Shown: positions 8,575 through 16,975 of the stretch, piece after piece | How the letters are laid out: every line of letters begins with the position of its first letter | How positions within the stretch are numbered: the stretch's first letter is position 1 | NCBI RefSeq assembly: GCF_004358205.1 | Contig: NZ_SMYO01000008.1 | Span: forward strand, 248,001-312,000 | Length of the DNA stretch: 64,000 bases | Direction: 5' to 3' | Source of the DNA: Bacillus salipaludis | Lineage (GTDB): Bacteria > Bacillota > Bacilli > Bacillales_B > DSM-18226 | Made by a program: the position numbers and the translations under genes | The notes under the pieces: generated by a model | The model's input: the letters and a program-made list of their open reading frames with translations, nothing else | Databases searched by the model: none | Told to the model about the DNA's origin: nothing

Positions 8575-9370
8575 GTTTCCTATCTCCTTTTAGTAAATTG
8601 TACGTGATGCACATGGGTTTATTGGTTCTTGGATCCTTCCCAATTTCAGCATCAATGTTGAATACCTTTCTTAACACGAGAGGAGTAAGAACCTCTTCAC
8701 TCTGCCCCGCTTTCATGACTTGCCCGTCTTTTAACGCTATCAAATAATCTGCAAAACGAGCCGCTTGGTTTAAATCATGCAGCACCATGACAATCGTTCG
8801 TTCCTGTTCGCGATTAAGTCTTTGCAAGAGTTCTAGAACCTCTAACTGGTGAGCCATATCGAGATAGGTTGTTGGTTCATCGAGGAAGATGATTTCCGTT
8901 TCTTGGGCAAGAGCCATCGCAATCCAAACCCGCTGCCGCTGGCCGCCTGATAATGCATCGACAGGCCGATACTTAAAGCATGCAGTTCCAGTCACCTCAA
9001 GGGCCCAGTTAATGACTTCCATATCCTTTTTGGTCAAACGGCTAAAACCTTTTTGATAAGGAAAACGTCCATAGGAAACGAGTTCTCCTACCGATAATCC
9101 GCTGGCACTTTCAGGTGTTTGCGGCAGTATCGCCATTTTTTTAGCGAGAATTTTCGTGTTCTCCTGTGAGATATTTTTTCCGTCAAGGATTACGGTTCCA
9201 GATTGAAAAGGAATAATCCGGGATATCGCTTTTAAGAGAGTTGACTTTCCGCAGCCGTTGGAACCGATGATGGTCGTGATTTTTCTATCAGGAATTTGAA
9301 CACTAAGATCTTTTACTATGACACGGTCACCGTACCCTATCGTGATTTCATTGGTATAAAGGCGAACCAT
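8525..9370 (-). CDS. fhuC: Siderophore ABC transporter ATP-binding protein (FhuC type)
   Basis: The 281-residue ATPase has Walker A GSNGCGKST, signature LSGGQRQR, Walker B IIFLDEPT followed by TYLDMAHQ, and an H-loop VLHDLNQAARF. All are typical of FepC/FhuC proteins. The ATG at 9370 is chosen because AAGGGGG (9381-9387) precedes it; in-frame codons further upstream run through the Fur box. It is the first gene of the operon and directly follows a Fur-controlled promoter. It powers uptake of the chelate bound by the FhuD-like protein. Having the ATPase first and the binding protein second is a little unusual. Confidence 0.9.
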   Translation of the reverse strand: MVRLYTNEITIGYGDRVIVKDLSVQIPDRKITTIIGSNGCGKSTLLKAISRIIPFQSGTVILDGKNISQENTKILAKKMAILPQTPESASGLSVGELVSYGRFPYQKGFSRLTKKDMEVINWALEVTGTACFKYRPVDALSGGQRQRVWIAMALAQETEIIFLDEPTTYLDMAHQLEVLELLQRLNREQERTIVMVLHDLNQAARFADYLIALKDGQVMKAGQSEEVLTPLVLRKVFNIDAEIGKDPRTNKPMCITYNLLKGDRKHEKADDSLYFNLSVNY

Positions 9371-9402
9371 TTTTTTGTAACCCCCTTTAGAAAAACGCAA
9401 TT

Positions 9403-9421
9403 GATAATGATTATCATTTTC
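9403..9421 (-). promoter_or_regulatory. Fur box for the siderophore operon
   Basis: GATAATGATTATCATTTTC matches the 19-base Fur consensus at 17 positions. It lies between the promoter and the ATPase start, where bound Fur would block transcription in iron-replete cells. Confidence 0.9.
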
Positions 9422-9429
9422 ACAACTCC

Positions 9430-9458
9430 ACTTTAATGGCAATTATATCCTCTGTCAA
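9430..9458 (-). promoter_or_regulatory. Promoter of the siderophore operon
   Basis: On the minus strand TTGACA (9453-9458), 17 bases and TAAAGT (9430-9435) lie just upstream of the Fur box. Confidence 0.55.
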
Positions 9459-9522
9459 TCATTTTTTTTAAATTGCTAAATTTATAGATACCTCTTTCGT
9501 GTCCGCCCTGAAAAGTTCTCTA

Positions 9523-9551
9523 TTGCCAATTGAGTAAAAATTGTGTATGTT
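9523..9551 (+). promoter_or_regulatory. Promoter of the flavoprotein reductase gene
   Basis: TTGCCA, a 17-base spacer and TATGTT lie immediately upstream of a second Fur box. Confidence 0.55.
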
Positions 9552-9556
9552 TAATT

Positions 9557-9575
9557 GAGAATGATAATCAATAAC
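9557..9575 (+). promoter_or_regulatory. Fur box for the flavoprotein reductase gene
   Basis: GAGAATGATAATCAATAAC matches the Fur consensus at 16 of 19 positions, between the promoter and the ATG at 9601. Confidence 0.85.
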
Positions 9576-9600
9576 AATTATTTGCTGGGAGTGTGAGGAA

Positions 9601-10650
9601 ATGAATCAGCAAGAATTATTTGATGTAACCGTGATTGGCGGCGGACCGGCAGGACTCTACTCTGCCTTTTACAGTGGATTACGCGAAATGAAAACAAAGA
9701 TCATCGAATTTCAACCGCAGTTAGGCGGTAAATTACATATCTATCCAGAAAAGATTGTTTGGGATGTGGGCGGCTTAACACCTGTCCCCGGAGAAACCTT
9801 ACGGAAGCAGCTTGTCCAGCAGGGATTAACGTTTAACCCGGAAGTCGTTTTAAATGAAAAAGTGGAGTCAATCTGCCGGGATGAAGCGGGGATTTTCGTT
9901 TTAAAAACGGCATCAGGGAAAATGCATTTTTCAAAAACGGTCATCGTGGCAGTTGGCAGCGGGATCTTAAAACCGCAAAAACTGGAAATTGAAGGTGCAG
10001 AAAGATTCGAAGTTTCGAATTTGAATTATACCGTGAAGTCGTTAAACCATTTTAAAAATAAAACAGTTATCATATCCGGCGGCAGCAATACGGCGATTGA
10101 TTGGGCCAATGAGTTGGTGCCAGTTGCCAAACAAGTTTATCTAACCTATCGGAAGGACAAATTATCAGGACATGAGGCGCAGGTTTCCCAGTTATTGAAC
10201 AGTTCTGCCCATTGTTTCTTAAATACCTCGATTACGAAATTAGTTGCTTCCCACGAGCATGATGTGATTAAGAAGGTGTGCTTGACCCATCAAGAAACGG
10301 GTGAAAGCTTTTCTCTGGAGATCGATGAGGTAATCATCAATCATGGCTATGAACAAGATGCGGCCTTATTGGATCATAGTGAATTGTCTATTGAACGGGC
10401 TGAGCAATCTTATATTGCTGGCAATGCGACATGTGAGTCTTCTGTTGAGGGAATTTATGCGGCTGGAGATATTCTCATGTACGAAGGGAAAGTGAATTTA
10501 ATTGCGGGTGCTTTCCAAGATGCGGCCAATGCAGTCAATAAAGCAAAGCAACTTATTCAGCCGCACGCACCTAAAGTGGCGATGGTCTCTTCGCATAATG
10601 AAGTCTTTCAGAAACGGAATCGGGAATTCATTAAGCAAATGATGAAGTAA
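9601..10650 (+). CDS. Ferredoxin/flavodoxin-NADP reductase-like flavoprotein (YcgT/YumC type), possible siderophore reductase
   Basis: The 349-residue protein has the thioredoxin-reductase-like fold: an FAD motif VTVIGGGPAGLYSAFYSG at 9-26, an NADPH motif IISGGSNTAIDWANEL at about 159, and the second FAD motif GIYAAGDI near the C-terminus. There is no CxxC redox pair, so it is not a thioredoxin reductase. It belongs with type-2 ferredoxin-NADP reductases such as B. subtilis YumC and YcgT. Its Fur box and divergent position beside a hydroxamate importer suggest that it reduces the imported ferric siderophore, as IruO does in Staphylococcus. That role is inferred from context. The start has GTGAGGA upstream. 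Confidence 0.85.
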   Translation: MNQQELFDVTVIGGGPAGLYSAFYSGLREMKTKIIEFQPQLGGKLHIYPEKIVWDVGGLTPVPGETLRKQLVQQGLTFNPEVVLNEKVESICRDEAGIFVLKTASGKMHFSKTVIVAVGSGILKPQKLEIEGAERFEVSNLNYTVKSLNHFKNKTVIISGGSNTAIDWANELVPVAKQVYLTYRKDKLSGHEAQVSQLLNSSAHCFLNTSITKLVASHEHDVIKKVCLTHQETGESFSLEIDEVIINHGYEQDAALLDHSELSIERAEQSYIAGNATCESSVEGIYAAGDILMYEGKVNLIAGAFQDAANAVNKAKQLIQPHAPKVAMVSSHNEVFQKRNREFIKQMMK

Positions 10651-10783
10651 ATTTCAGTAGATTTCGCCAATATACCTTCCTCAACTTCATGTTTTTTTAA
10701 AGAAGGGTTAACAGGTTTATAACATCTATGACATATTCTATTAATATTATTTCTTTATAGTATAGGTAGTGGGGGTAGCATGA

Positions 10784-10879
10784 GTGGCTACCATGGTATT
10801 TGGCGTAGGAGGAGCCGATACAAGTGAGCGGGTCAATATATTGGATTTAAAAGCTAAATTAAAAACCGACAAAATTTAA
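10784..10879 (+). CDS. Possible 31-residue small protein of unknown function
   Basis: This is the only open frame of note in the 10651-11073 gap. From GTG at 10784 (or ATG at 10793) it reads VATMVFGVGGADTSERVNIL and ends ..KLKTDKI. A GGGGGT lies 7-12 bases upstream of the GTG, and a possible promoter (TTAACA near 10708) precedes it. No family is recognised. It could be a real small protein or the tail of a decayed gene. The rest of the gap is a long imperfect palindrome and AT-rich DNA. Confidence 0.3.
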   Translation: MATMVFGVGGADTSERVNILDLKAKLKTDKI

Positions 10880-10899
10880 TATGAAGAGGAAGAGAAATT

Positions 10900-10943
10900 A
10901 TTGGGGACATTTATCAAGATACTCGCTTGATTTTGTCCCCAAT
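10900..10943. repeat. Imperfect palindrome ATTGGGGACA...TGTCCCCAAT
   Basis: Ten-base perfect outer arms enclose a further imperfect pairing (ATCAAG with CTTGAT), giving a 44-base hairpin with no T tract. It may be a small intergenic repeat like the palindromes further right. Confidence 0.6.
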
Positions 10944-11073
10944 CTAGTTTATTGAAGGCAGTTTTTACGTTTACTCTCCTGACTTTGGCCTCTATCATAC
11001 CTGACACTGACCGCATTTCCCCTTTCATTATGATATACTTTAGAAAGTGTATTTTCCTGAAAGGAGTAAATAA

Positions 11074-12273
11074 ATGGAATTAACAAATTCTAATACTCAG
11101 ACGAAATCGTCTTATCTTTTTTTCCTCGTTACCGGGATTATCCTTGTCGCCTTTAATTTGCGACCGGCGATTACCTCTGTTGGGCCATTAATTGGAATGA
11201 TTCAGAAAGATGTCGGACTTGCCCATTGGAGCGCAGGCCTGTTAATGAGTTTACCGTTAATCGTTTTTGCCGTCATGTCACCAATTGTTCCAAAACTAGC
11301 CAATCGATTTTCAAACGAAAAGACTCTGCTCATTGGCTTGGTTTCACTTTTGATTGGGATTAGTATACGGGTGATCCCCATGACATTTTTTCTCTTTGTC
11401 GGAACCCTATTGGCCGGGATGGGAATAGCGATTGGAAATGTGCTTTTGCCAGCTGTTGCAAAGGACAAGTTCCCACAAAAATTCGGGTTGATGACAAGTG
11501 TTTACTCTACCTCGATGGGATTTGTTGCATCCTTAGCATCCGGAGTAAGTGTCCCATTAGCAACGGGATTAAACCTTGGCTGGCAGGGAGCCTTAATTGT
11601 TTGGGGAATTCCAGCTATTGTAGCCATCTTGGTTTGGAGCTTTCTTGTCAAATTTAATCAAGGAAGCCAGAATGCAGTCAGAAAAGTAACTCCCAGTTCA
11701 AATCAAATCTGGCGTTCAAAACTTGCCTGGCAAATCGCCATTTTTATGGGGTTTCAATCCTTCTTATTTTATGTAACGATTTCTTGGCTGCCTGAAATCC
11801 TGCACAGTCACGGCATTAGTGTTGAAACAGCAGGTTGGCTCCTTTCCTTTACCCAACTCGTGGGATTACCGGCCAGTTTCTTCGTCCCTGTTATGGCAGG
11901 ACGGTTTCGTTCACAAGTTGGTATTTCCTTCGGATTAAGTTTGAGTGCTTTAGTCGGCTTTACAGGATTACTCTTTGGCTCATCCTATCCGGTTTTAATT
12001 ATCAGTATTATTTTAATCGGAATTGCCTTGGGTGGGAGCTTTCCATTAGCCCTTAGCTATATCGGCCTTCGTGCCCGAAGTGCTGCCCAAGCTGCCGATT
12101 TATCGGGAATGGCCCAATCAACTGGTTATATTCTTGCCGCAATCGGACCGTTATTTATTGGGTTTTTATATGACCAAACCCATATGTGGACCATCCCACT
12201 CATCACTCTCATTATTGTTTCTGTCATTCAGATGACATTTGGAATGCTATCCGGCCGGAATCGGTATGTGTAA
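11074..12273 (+). CDS. MFS transporter, CynX/NimT family
   Basis: The 399-residue protein has about twelve membrane helices and the CynX-family N-terminus FNLRPAITSVGPLIGMIQKD. Members include the cyanate-associated CynX and the nitroimidazole protein NimT; Bacillus YycB is similar. The substrate is unknown. The gene stands alone with a GAAAGGAG site 7 bases before the ATG and a terminator after it. No cyanase gene is nearby. Confidence 0.85.
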   Translation: MELTNSNTQTKSSYLFFLVTGIILVAFNLRPAITSVGPLIGMIQKDVGLAHWSAGLLMSLPLIVFAVMSPIVPKLANRFSNEKTLLIGLVSLLIGISIRVIPMTFFLFVGTLLAGMGIAIGNVLLPAVAKDKFPQKFGLMTSVYSTSMGFVASLASGVSVPLATGLNLGWQGALIVWGIPAIVAILVWSFLVKFNQGSQNAVRKVTPSSNQIWRSKLAWQIAIFMGFQSFLFYVTISWLPEILHSHGISVETAGWLLSFTQLVGLPASFFVPVMAGRFRSQVGISFGLSLSALVGFTGLLFGSSYPVLIISIILIGIALGGSFPLALSYIGLRARSAAQAADLSGMAQSTGYILAAIGPLFIGFLYDQTHMWTIPLITLIIVSVIQMTFGMLSGRNRYV

Positions 12274-12314
12274 GGGCGAAAACTTAACATAAGTAATTTT
12301 TATAACCAAAATGC

Positions 12315-12353
12315 AAAAGGTATCTCCAATTCGTTTTTCTGGGGATACCTTTT
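12315..12353 (+). terminator. Terminator of the CynX-type gene
   Basis: AAAAGGTATCTCC pairs with GGGGATACCTTTT across a 13-base loop. It could also serve the opposing small gene. Confidence 0.75.
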
Positions 12354-12384
12354 AATAATTATAAGCTGAGATCGTCCCCTCACC

Positions 12385-12609
12385 CTATTCTTCCTTATAA
12401 AATCGCTCACCGGTTTCCGGATTAAAGTAAACAACTAATCTTTTATTTGTAGTTGGATCAATTGAGACCTCATTTGTCCGGACGAAGCCCTTAGGCACTT
12501 GTTGTCCATGCTTCGATTTAAAGCGGCGATCCCAAATCAACCAGGAACCAATGATTAAAATAATAAGAATGATGAGTTGGATACCGTAATAACCCAAAAT
12601 CCATTTCAT
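12385..12609 (-). CDS. Small membrane protein of unknown function
   Basis: The 74-residue protein has one N-terminal helix (residues 5-27, rich in Ile and Leu). A basic, soluble tail of about 45 residues follows, containing DPTTNKRLVVYFNPETGER. It is probably a single-pass membrane protein with the tail inside. The start has AAGGAA 7 bases upstream. It follows the YbjQ gene by three bases, so the two are co-transcribed. I recognise no function. Confidence 0.65.
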   Translation of the reverse strand: MKWILGYYGIQLIILIILIIGSWLIWDRRFKSKHGQQVPKGFVRTNEVSIDPTTNKRLVVYFNPETGERFYKEE

Positions 12610-12612
12610 CGT

Positions 12613-12933
12613 CTATTCCTTTTCCGCAATAACAGCTGTTCCATACGCGACGATTTCACTCATATTCTGACCGATTTCACCAGAGTCGAAGCGCATCATA
12701 ATAATCGCATTTGCCCCCATTGCCTGCGCATTTTTCACCATGCGGTCGATTGCTTGTTTTCTAGCATCTTCCAGCATTTCTGTATACTGATTAATTTCTC
12801 CACCCACGAGCCCTTTAAGAGAAGCCATGATATCCTTACCAAGTCCTCTCGCCCTTACGGTTAATCCAAATACTGGTCCAATCACTTCTGTAATTTTATG
12901 ATTCGCAATATTCTCGGTTGTTACGATGTTCAT
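12613..12933 (-). CDS. YbjQ/UPF0145 family heavy-metal-binding-domain protein
   Basis: The 106-residue protein covers the full YbjQ (DUF74) family: ITEVIGPVFGLTVRARGLGKD, then EINQYTEMLEDARKQAIDRM and GANAIIMMRFDSGEI. Family members form pentameric rings and are cytoplasmic; their function is not established. The ATG has AAAGGGGG upstream. It is the first gene of a two-gene unit with the small membrane protein. Confidence 0.9.
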   Translation of the reverse strand: MNIVTTENIANHKITEVIGPVFGLTVRARGLGKDIMASLKGLVGGEINQYTEMLEDARKQAIDRMVKNAQAMGANAIIMMRFDSGEIGQNMSEIVAYGTAVIAEKE

Positions 12934-13256
12934 TTGAATCCGCCCCCTTTAAAAATAGTCCTACAAGTTTATTTTACTTTGCAAAGAATAGAAAATGCCA
13001 TTACTTTTACAACATTTTGGTAAATTTGTCCTAAAACAAGGAAAGCCACCCCAATATTTATAGACAAATGGTTCGTTAAAAATTAGAAATTATTCCCTTA
13101 TAGTAAAATTGAGGAAAATATATTTTTGTTTGTGAATAAGGATGAAGTAGTTTTATGGATAATGAGATAAATTCATTTGATGCAATCCTTGCTTTGACAA
13201 TCGGTAAGCCAGAAATGCGCTTTCACCTTCTGCCGCATCATTAAAAAATACTGATT
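12934..13256. other. Gene-free stretch, AT-rich
   Basis: I see no promoter or RNA that I can support. A 29-codon frame at 13155-13244 (MDNEINSFDAILALTIGK, then ..LPHH) has only a weak ribosome site and no known relatives. It may be a remnant. Confidence 0.3.
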
Positions 13257-13724
13257 TTATTCAGTTAAATCCTTCTCAAACATCACCATATCCAATGCCC
13301 TTATCCCATTTTCAAAAATGGGCGTGGGATACTTTTTAAAGAAATCCTTTTTAATTTCAACCATCCTAAAACCAACTTTTTGATAAAAAGCAATGTTTGC
13401 AATACTAGAATTGGCGGTTCCGACGATCATTTTCTGTAATCCCTTAGATTGGTATAGTTTATAAGCCTCCATTACGACTTGTTTACCTACTCCTCTTCCT
13501 CTATACTCTTCAACGATTGCAATATTCTTAAGCTCGACTATTTGATTGGCTAGGAAAGTAAATAATGCAACACCAATACAAATCCCATCCTGGCAAATTG
13601 TGAACATCTCACCGTCATATATGTATTCCTTCACTACCTCCTCACTCTCATCAGCTAAAAGAAGATAATCAAGATATAGAATTCTTTTTTCTTGTACAAC
13701 TGGATCTAGTACACAAGTATCCAT
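13257..13724 (-). CDS. GNAT family N-acetyltransferase
   Basis: The 155-residue GNAT protein carries the acetyl-CoA loop in EEYRGRGVGKQVVMEAY and a C-terminal IANIAFYQKVGFRMVEI. The start at 13724 is favoured by GAGGAGGAAG directly upstream; the in-frame ATG at 13751 has no comparable site. The acceptor substrate is unknown. It is a single gene with no clear operon partner. Confidence 0.85.
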   Translation of the reverse strand: MDTCVLDPVVQEKRILYLDYLLLADESEEVVKEYIYDGEMFTICQDGICIGVALFTFLANQIVELKNIAIVEEYRGRGVGKQVVMEAYKLYQSKGLQKMIVGTANSSIANIAFYQKVGFRMVEIKKDFFKKYPTPIFENGIRALDMVMFEKDLTE

Positions 13725-14181
13725 AACTTCCTCCTCAATAAATTCCTTCATTCACCAATCATAATCGGTATACTTCCCCCATCACAATCCTATATAAAGA
13801 AAAATGCTAAGAAAGGACAGGGTCAAAGTAGATTTTTATGAAAAAGCTTAATTTACTTTGTTTTTGTAACCTCACAAGGCTTTGCTTTTGTTTGCATTAA
13901 CAATTTTAGAGAACGGCAGAGTATTTATCTCTGTTGTAGTCTTTGTAGTAATCTATGAAGTAATCTCTGGTATTGCTTGTATCAAACCGAACTCCTCTAT
14001 TTGCTCATCCAGAGACGATGGAAAGTTCATATTGATTTTAGGATAGTTTCATTTTTTACCTTAAATGACGGAATGGTCCATCCATCTACTCAAATTGTCT
14101 TGTTGCAGTTGCTCACAGGCTTTTCACTCTTCCTATTTAAGAATGGTATTATATTAATTAAATGATTTGGGAGGGATAGTA
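13725..14181. other. Gene-free stretch
   Basis: This holds the 5' regions of the acetyltransferase and Nudix genes. TATTATATT near 14146-14154 could serve as a -10 for the Nudix gene. I see no other structure that I can support. Confidence 0.3.
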
Positions 14182-14580
14182 ATGAAAACACTAGTAAAGG
14201 TGGTTGCTGCCATTATTGAAAATGAGCACGGTGAAGTCTTATGTGCTCTTCGGTCACCTCAAATGTCGACCCCAAATATGTGGGAATTTCCAGGTGGGAA
14301 AGTAGAAGTAAATGAAGATATTTATACCGCATTAAAAAGAGAAATTGACGAGGAATTGGATTGCAAGATTGAAACATCGAAAAAGGTTTTTAATGACACC
14401 ACCCATGAATATGAAACAGTTATCATAAATTTGCTTTCGATTAAATGCAAAGTCGTGGAGGGCTCCCCTACACCAAGAGAGCACTCTAAACTAATTTGGC
14501 TAAAAAGAGAAAATCTAGATTCATTGAAATGGGCACCTGCTGATATTCCCGCAGTACTGCAGTTAATCAATGAAAAATAG
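14182..14580 (+). CDS. Nudix hydrolase, MutT-like (8-oxo-dGTP diphosphatase family)
   Basis: The 132-residue protein has a complete Nudix box, GGKVEVNEDIYTALKREIDEEL. It starts VKVVAAIIENEHGEVL, as in MutT and YjhB-like nucleotide-cleaning enzymes. The ATG at 14182 is taken because GGGAGGG sits 8 bases upstream; a TTG at 14167 precedes that site. MutT-type enzymes hydrolyse oxidised nucleoside triphosphates, but the substrate is not proven by sequence. The stop codon lies inside the terminator stem. Confidence 0.85.
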   Translation: MKTLVKVVAAIIENEHGEVLCALRSPQMSTPNMWEFPGGKVEVNEDIYTALKREIDEELDCKIETSKKVFNDTTHEYETVIINLLSIKCKVVEGSPTPREHSKLIWLKRENLDSLKWAPADIPAVLQLINEK

Positions 14581-14606
14581 TCTTCTTGTCATCGAAGACT
14601 ATTTTT
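14573..14606 (+). terminator. Terminator overlapping the Nudix stop codon
   Basis: AAAATAGTCTTC pairs with GAAGACTATTTTT around an 8-base loop. Confidence 0.85.
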
Positions 14607-14620
14607 CACGTCAGATGCAC

Positions 14621-14720
14621 TTTAACTAAACGTTTAATTAGTATATGCTAATTCGGGCAAAAGCTTTATTCTATGGGAATAGCTGCTTTTAATCAAATGA
14701 TTGATTAGTATATCCTAATC
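14621..14720. repeat. 100-bp intergenic element, copy 1, with two TetR-like palindromes
   Basis: This element recurs at 17469-17566. It contains TAACTAAACGTTTAATTA (14623-14640) and the perfect palindrome TAATCAAATGATTGATTA (14690-14707). A central AAAAGC..GCTTTT stem lies between them. It sits between two convergent genes and overlaps the end of the DUF1272 gene. Confidence 0.75.
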
Positions 14721-14897
14721 CTTCCTAATCCTTCGCGGCCGTATAACTAATTCCCCGCCACAATTAGGGCAAACACCATTCATCTCTTTTGTACAATCAT
14801 GACAGAAAGTACATTCATAACTACAGATATAAGCTTCCCCTTCCTGATGAACTGGTTGATTGCATTTTTCACATACACTCCGCATTTCTAACGCCAT
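14715..14897 (-). CDS. DUF1272 zinc-ribbon protein
   Basis: The 60-residue protein has four CxxC-type pairs: CEKC, CSYECTFC, HDC and CPNC. They are arranged as in DUF1272, with the family phrases EAYICSYECTFC and CPNCGGEL. It probably binds one or two zinc ions; the function is unknown. The ATG at 14897 is preferred over the adjacent GTG, with GGGGGG upstream. The 3' end runs into the 100-bp repeat element. Confidence 0.88.
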   Translation of the reverse strand: MALEMRSVCEKCNQPVHQEGEAYICSYECTFCHDCTKEMNGVCPNCGGELVIRPRRIRKD

Positions 14898-14909
14898 CAC
14901 AAATCCCCC

Positions 14910-15869
14910 CTATTTTACTAAATTTAAAAACCTTGACCACGAAATATTCCTTCCTGTAACCACAACCGCTATCTTACGCCCCTTTATTTCTACCCCTAAT
15001 TGTCTCAATGCTGCTATCCCCGCTGCACCCGAGGGTTCCACAATGTATTGATGCTTCAACATTGATTTCATCGCTTCGATGATATCTTCATCGGTTACAG
15101 TTAGAATTCGATCAATATGTTCATGGATAATCGGAAACGTTAGCGTCTCCGGTTCAATTGGCCCGCTCAATCCCTCTGCAATTGAAGGCTGCAAATCAAC
15201 TGGACAGACTTCACCATTTTGATGCCAGACAGCAAATGTTGGGCTGTTCTTAGTTTGAACACCCCACACCTTAATATTGGGATTTATTGATTTAAGAGCA
15301 ATACACAAACCAGCTGTAAGTCCCCCACCACCTAAACAGGTAATGACGGTGTCAACATCAGTTAAATCTTCTAAAATCTCTAAACCAATCGTCCCTCCCG
15401 CTTCAATCATGCTGCGGTTATTGTAGGCCGAAAGGAAAGTATAACCGGTTTCCTCGGCAGCTCTTAAGGCCGACACCCTCGCTTCCTCAATCGAATCAAA
15501 GTAAGTAATAACTGCCCCGTAGCTTTCCAGGGCTTTCACTTTACTCTCGTCAACATCAAACGGCAAATAGACAAACGCTGGAACGTTCAATTTATGGGCA
15601 GCATAGGCCAATCCAATGCCATGATTGCCGGCAGAAGGTGCAATCACTCCGAGTTCACATTGATTTTTTTGTAATGTTAACAGCTTATTGAAAGCTCCTC
15701 TTGCCTTGAAACTACCGGTTACCTGAAGGTCTTCCAGTTTTAAATAAATATCTGAATCATATAAGCGACTAAGCTCTCCGTTGTATTCTAGTGGCGTATG
15801 GCGGATGTAAGGCTTAATCCGACCGTGTGCCTGGATTATATGCTGTAATGTTATTAAGTCAGAATTCAT
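14910..15869 (-). CDS. Threonine ammonia-lyase (catabolic, PLP-dependent)
   Basis: The 319-residue fold-type II PLP enzyme has the cofactor lysine in GSFKARGAF, a serine/threonine-binding SAGNHGIGLAYAA and the phosphate-binding glycine loop CLGGGGLTAG. At this length it lacks the C-terminal ACT-like regulatory domain of biosynthetic IlvA. It is therefore a TdcB-like catabolic threonine dehydratase or a serine racemase. The start at 15869 has GGGAGTTGAT upstream; an earlier in-frame ATG lacks this. A divergent LysR gene with a perfect operator between them suggests local control by an amino acid. Confidence 0.85.
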   Translation of the reverse strand: MNSDLITLQHIIQAHGRIKPYIRHTPLEYNGELSRLYDSDIYLKLEDLQVTGSFKARGAFNKLLTLQKNQCELGVIAPSAGNHGIGLAYAAHKLNVPAFVYLPFDVDESKVKALESYGAVITYFDSIEEARVSALRAAEETGYTFLSAYNNRSMIEAGGTIGLEILEDLTDVDTVITCLGGGGLTAGLCIALKSINPNIKVWGVQTKNSPTFAVWHQNGEVCPVDLQPSIAEGLSGPIEPETLTFPIIHEHIDRILTVTDEDIIEAMKSMLKHQYIVEPSGAAGIAALRQLGVEIKGRKIAVVVTGRNISWSRFLNLVK

Positions 15870-15934
15870 AACGATCAACTCCCTTATCAACATTTTACTT
15901 GCAAACACGTGTCAGGAGATAATACCGTTAAGTT

Positions 15935-15965
15935 ATATAGTCATAACTATTCGTTATGACTATAT
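15935..15965. promoter_or_regulatory. LysR-type operator: perfect 13+5+13 inverted repeat
   Basis: ATATAGTCATAAC and its exact complement flank TATTC, in the gap between the divergent threonine dehydratase and LysR genes. The core ATAAC-N5-GTTAT fits the LysR T-N11-A rule and the ATAA-N7-TTAT form known for CcpC. Confidence 0.85.
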
Positions 15966-16035
15966 TTATCAGTTCAATACTGGAATGTTTTGTAATACAC
16001 TATGACTACCAATACTTTTCAAGGATTTGATCCGA

Positions 16036-16902
16036 ATGTTTAAACTCGCTCAACTTCATTACTTTGTTATCACCGTTGAGGCAGGTAGTATGACTCAAGC
16101 GGCTAAAACTCTCTTTATCTCGCAGCCTGCCCTTTCAAAACAATTATCCTTACTTGAAAAAGAACTAAATTGTCAGTTGTTCCAGCGAAAAACAACGGGC
16201 ATCGAGCTTACGAAGGCGGGCAAATTTTTCTATGACAAAGCAGTTGTCATCCTAAGAGGTACAGAAAGTCTGGCCAAATCTATGGAGGCTTTCTCCAGTA
16301 AAAATACAATTAAAATTGGGGCGCTTCCCAGTATCGGAAGCTATTTTTTGCCAAGTGTGATAAGTAAAATTGGTTCATCCTTTAAGGTAGAGTTAACGTT
16401 AAAAGACACTACACAGGAATTAATTGATCTGTTGGATTCTGACTTTATTGATTTTGCCTATGTCCAGGACACTAGTAATCTTAAAAATAATATAAAATGT
16501 AAAGAACTATTCTGGGAGCCATATGATGCTATAGTACCTGGATTACAGGCTAGTGAATCAACAATTACTCTAGACGAATTTCTACAGCACAACTTAATTC
16601 TTCATAAACATCCTTGTGATATCCGCTTGTACTTCGAGAAATATTGCAGGGATCAAAACCTGGATTTCAATGTATTAATTGATCTTGAAGCCAATGAATC
16701 CATTATCCCTTTTGTTAGCAAAGGAATTGGCTCCTCCATCTTACCTAGGATGGTAACTAGCCAAGTTCAAGAAAATTCTACTAAAATCATTTTACTTGAA
16801 GGGGAAAAGCTACAGAGACGTGTGGATTTTTTATATAAACCGATGTTGAAAAAGATTGCTTTGAAACTGATTGCTTACTCGCTTGAATCTTCTTTCATTT
16901 AA
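16036..16902 (+). CDS. LysR family transcriptional regulator
   Basis: The 288-residue protein has the LysR helix-turn-helix (MTQAAKTLFISQPALSKQLS, followed by LEKELNCQLFQR) and a C-terminal periplasmic-binding-like effector domain from about residue 90. ATG 16036 is chosen, with AAGGA 10 bases upstream. It is divergent from the threonine dehydratase gene across a perfect palindrome, so it very likely regulates that gene and itself. The co-inducer might be threonine, serine or a product; this is inference. It resembles CcpC/CysL-type regulators in general form only. Confidence 0.88.
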   Translation: MFKLAQLHYFVITVEAGSMTQAAKTLFISQPALSKQLSLLEKELNCQLFQRKTTGIELTKAGKFFYDKAVVILRGTESLAKSMEAFSSKNTIKIGALPSIGSYFLPSVISKIGSSFKVELTLKDTTQELIDLLDSDFIDFAYVQDTSNLKNNIKCKELFWEPYDAIVPGLQASESTITLDEFLQHNLILHKHPCDIRLYFEKYCRDQNLDFNVLIDLEANESIIPFVSKGIGSSILPRMVTSQVQENSTKIILLEGEKLQRRVDFLYKPMLKKIALKLIAYSLESSFI

Positions 16903-16975
16903 CTAAATGAATTTGTTTTTCCATCAAACGTCAGAATAATTCACCTAAAACAAAAATTATAGGAGGGATAATGAC

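Noticed and set aside
13977..14165. A 62-codon plus-strand frame before the Nudix gene.
   Set aside because: No ribosome binding site, no recognisable family, and atypical composition; probably chance.
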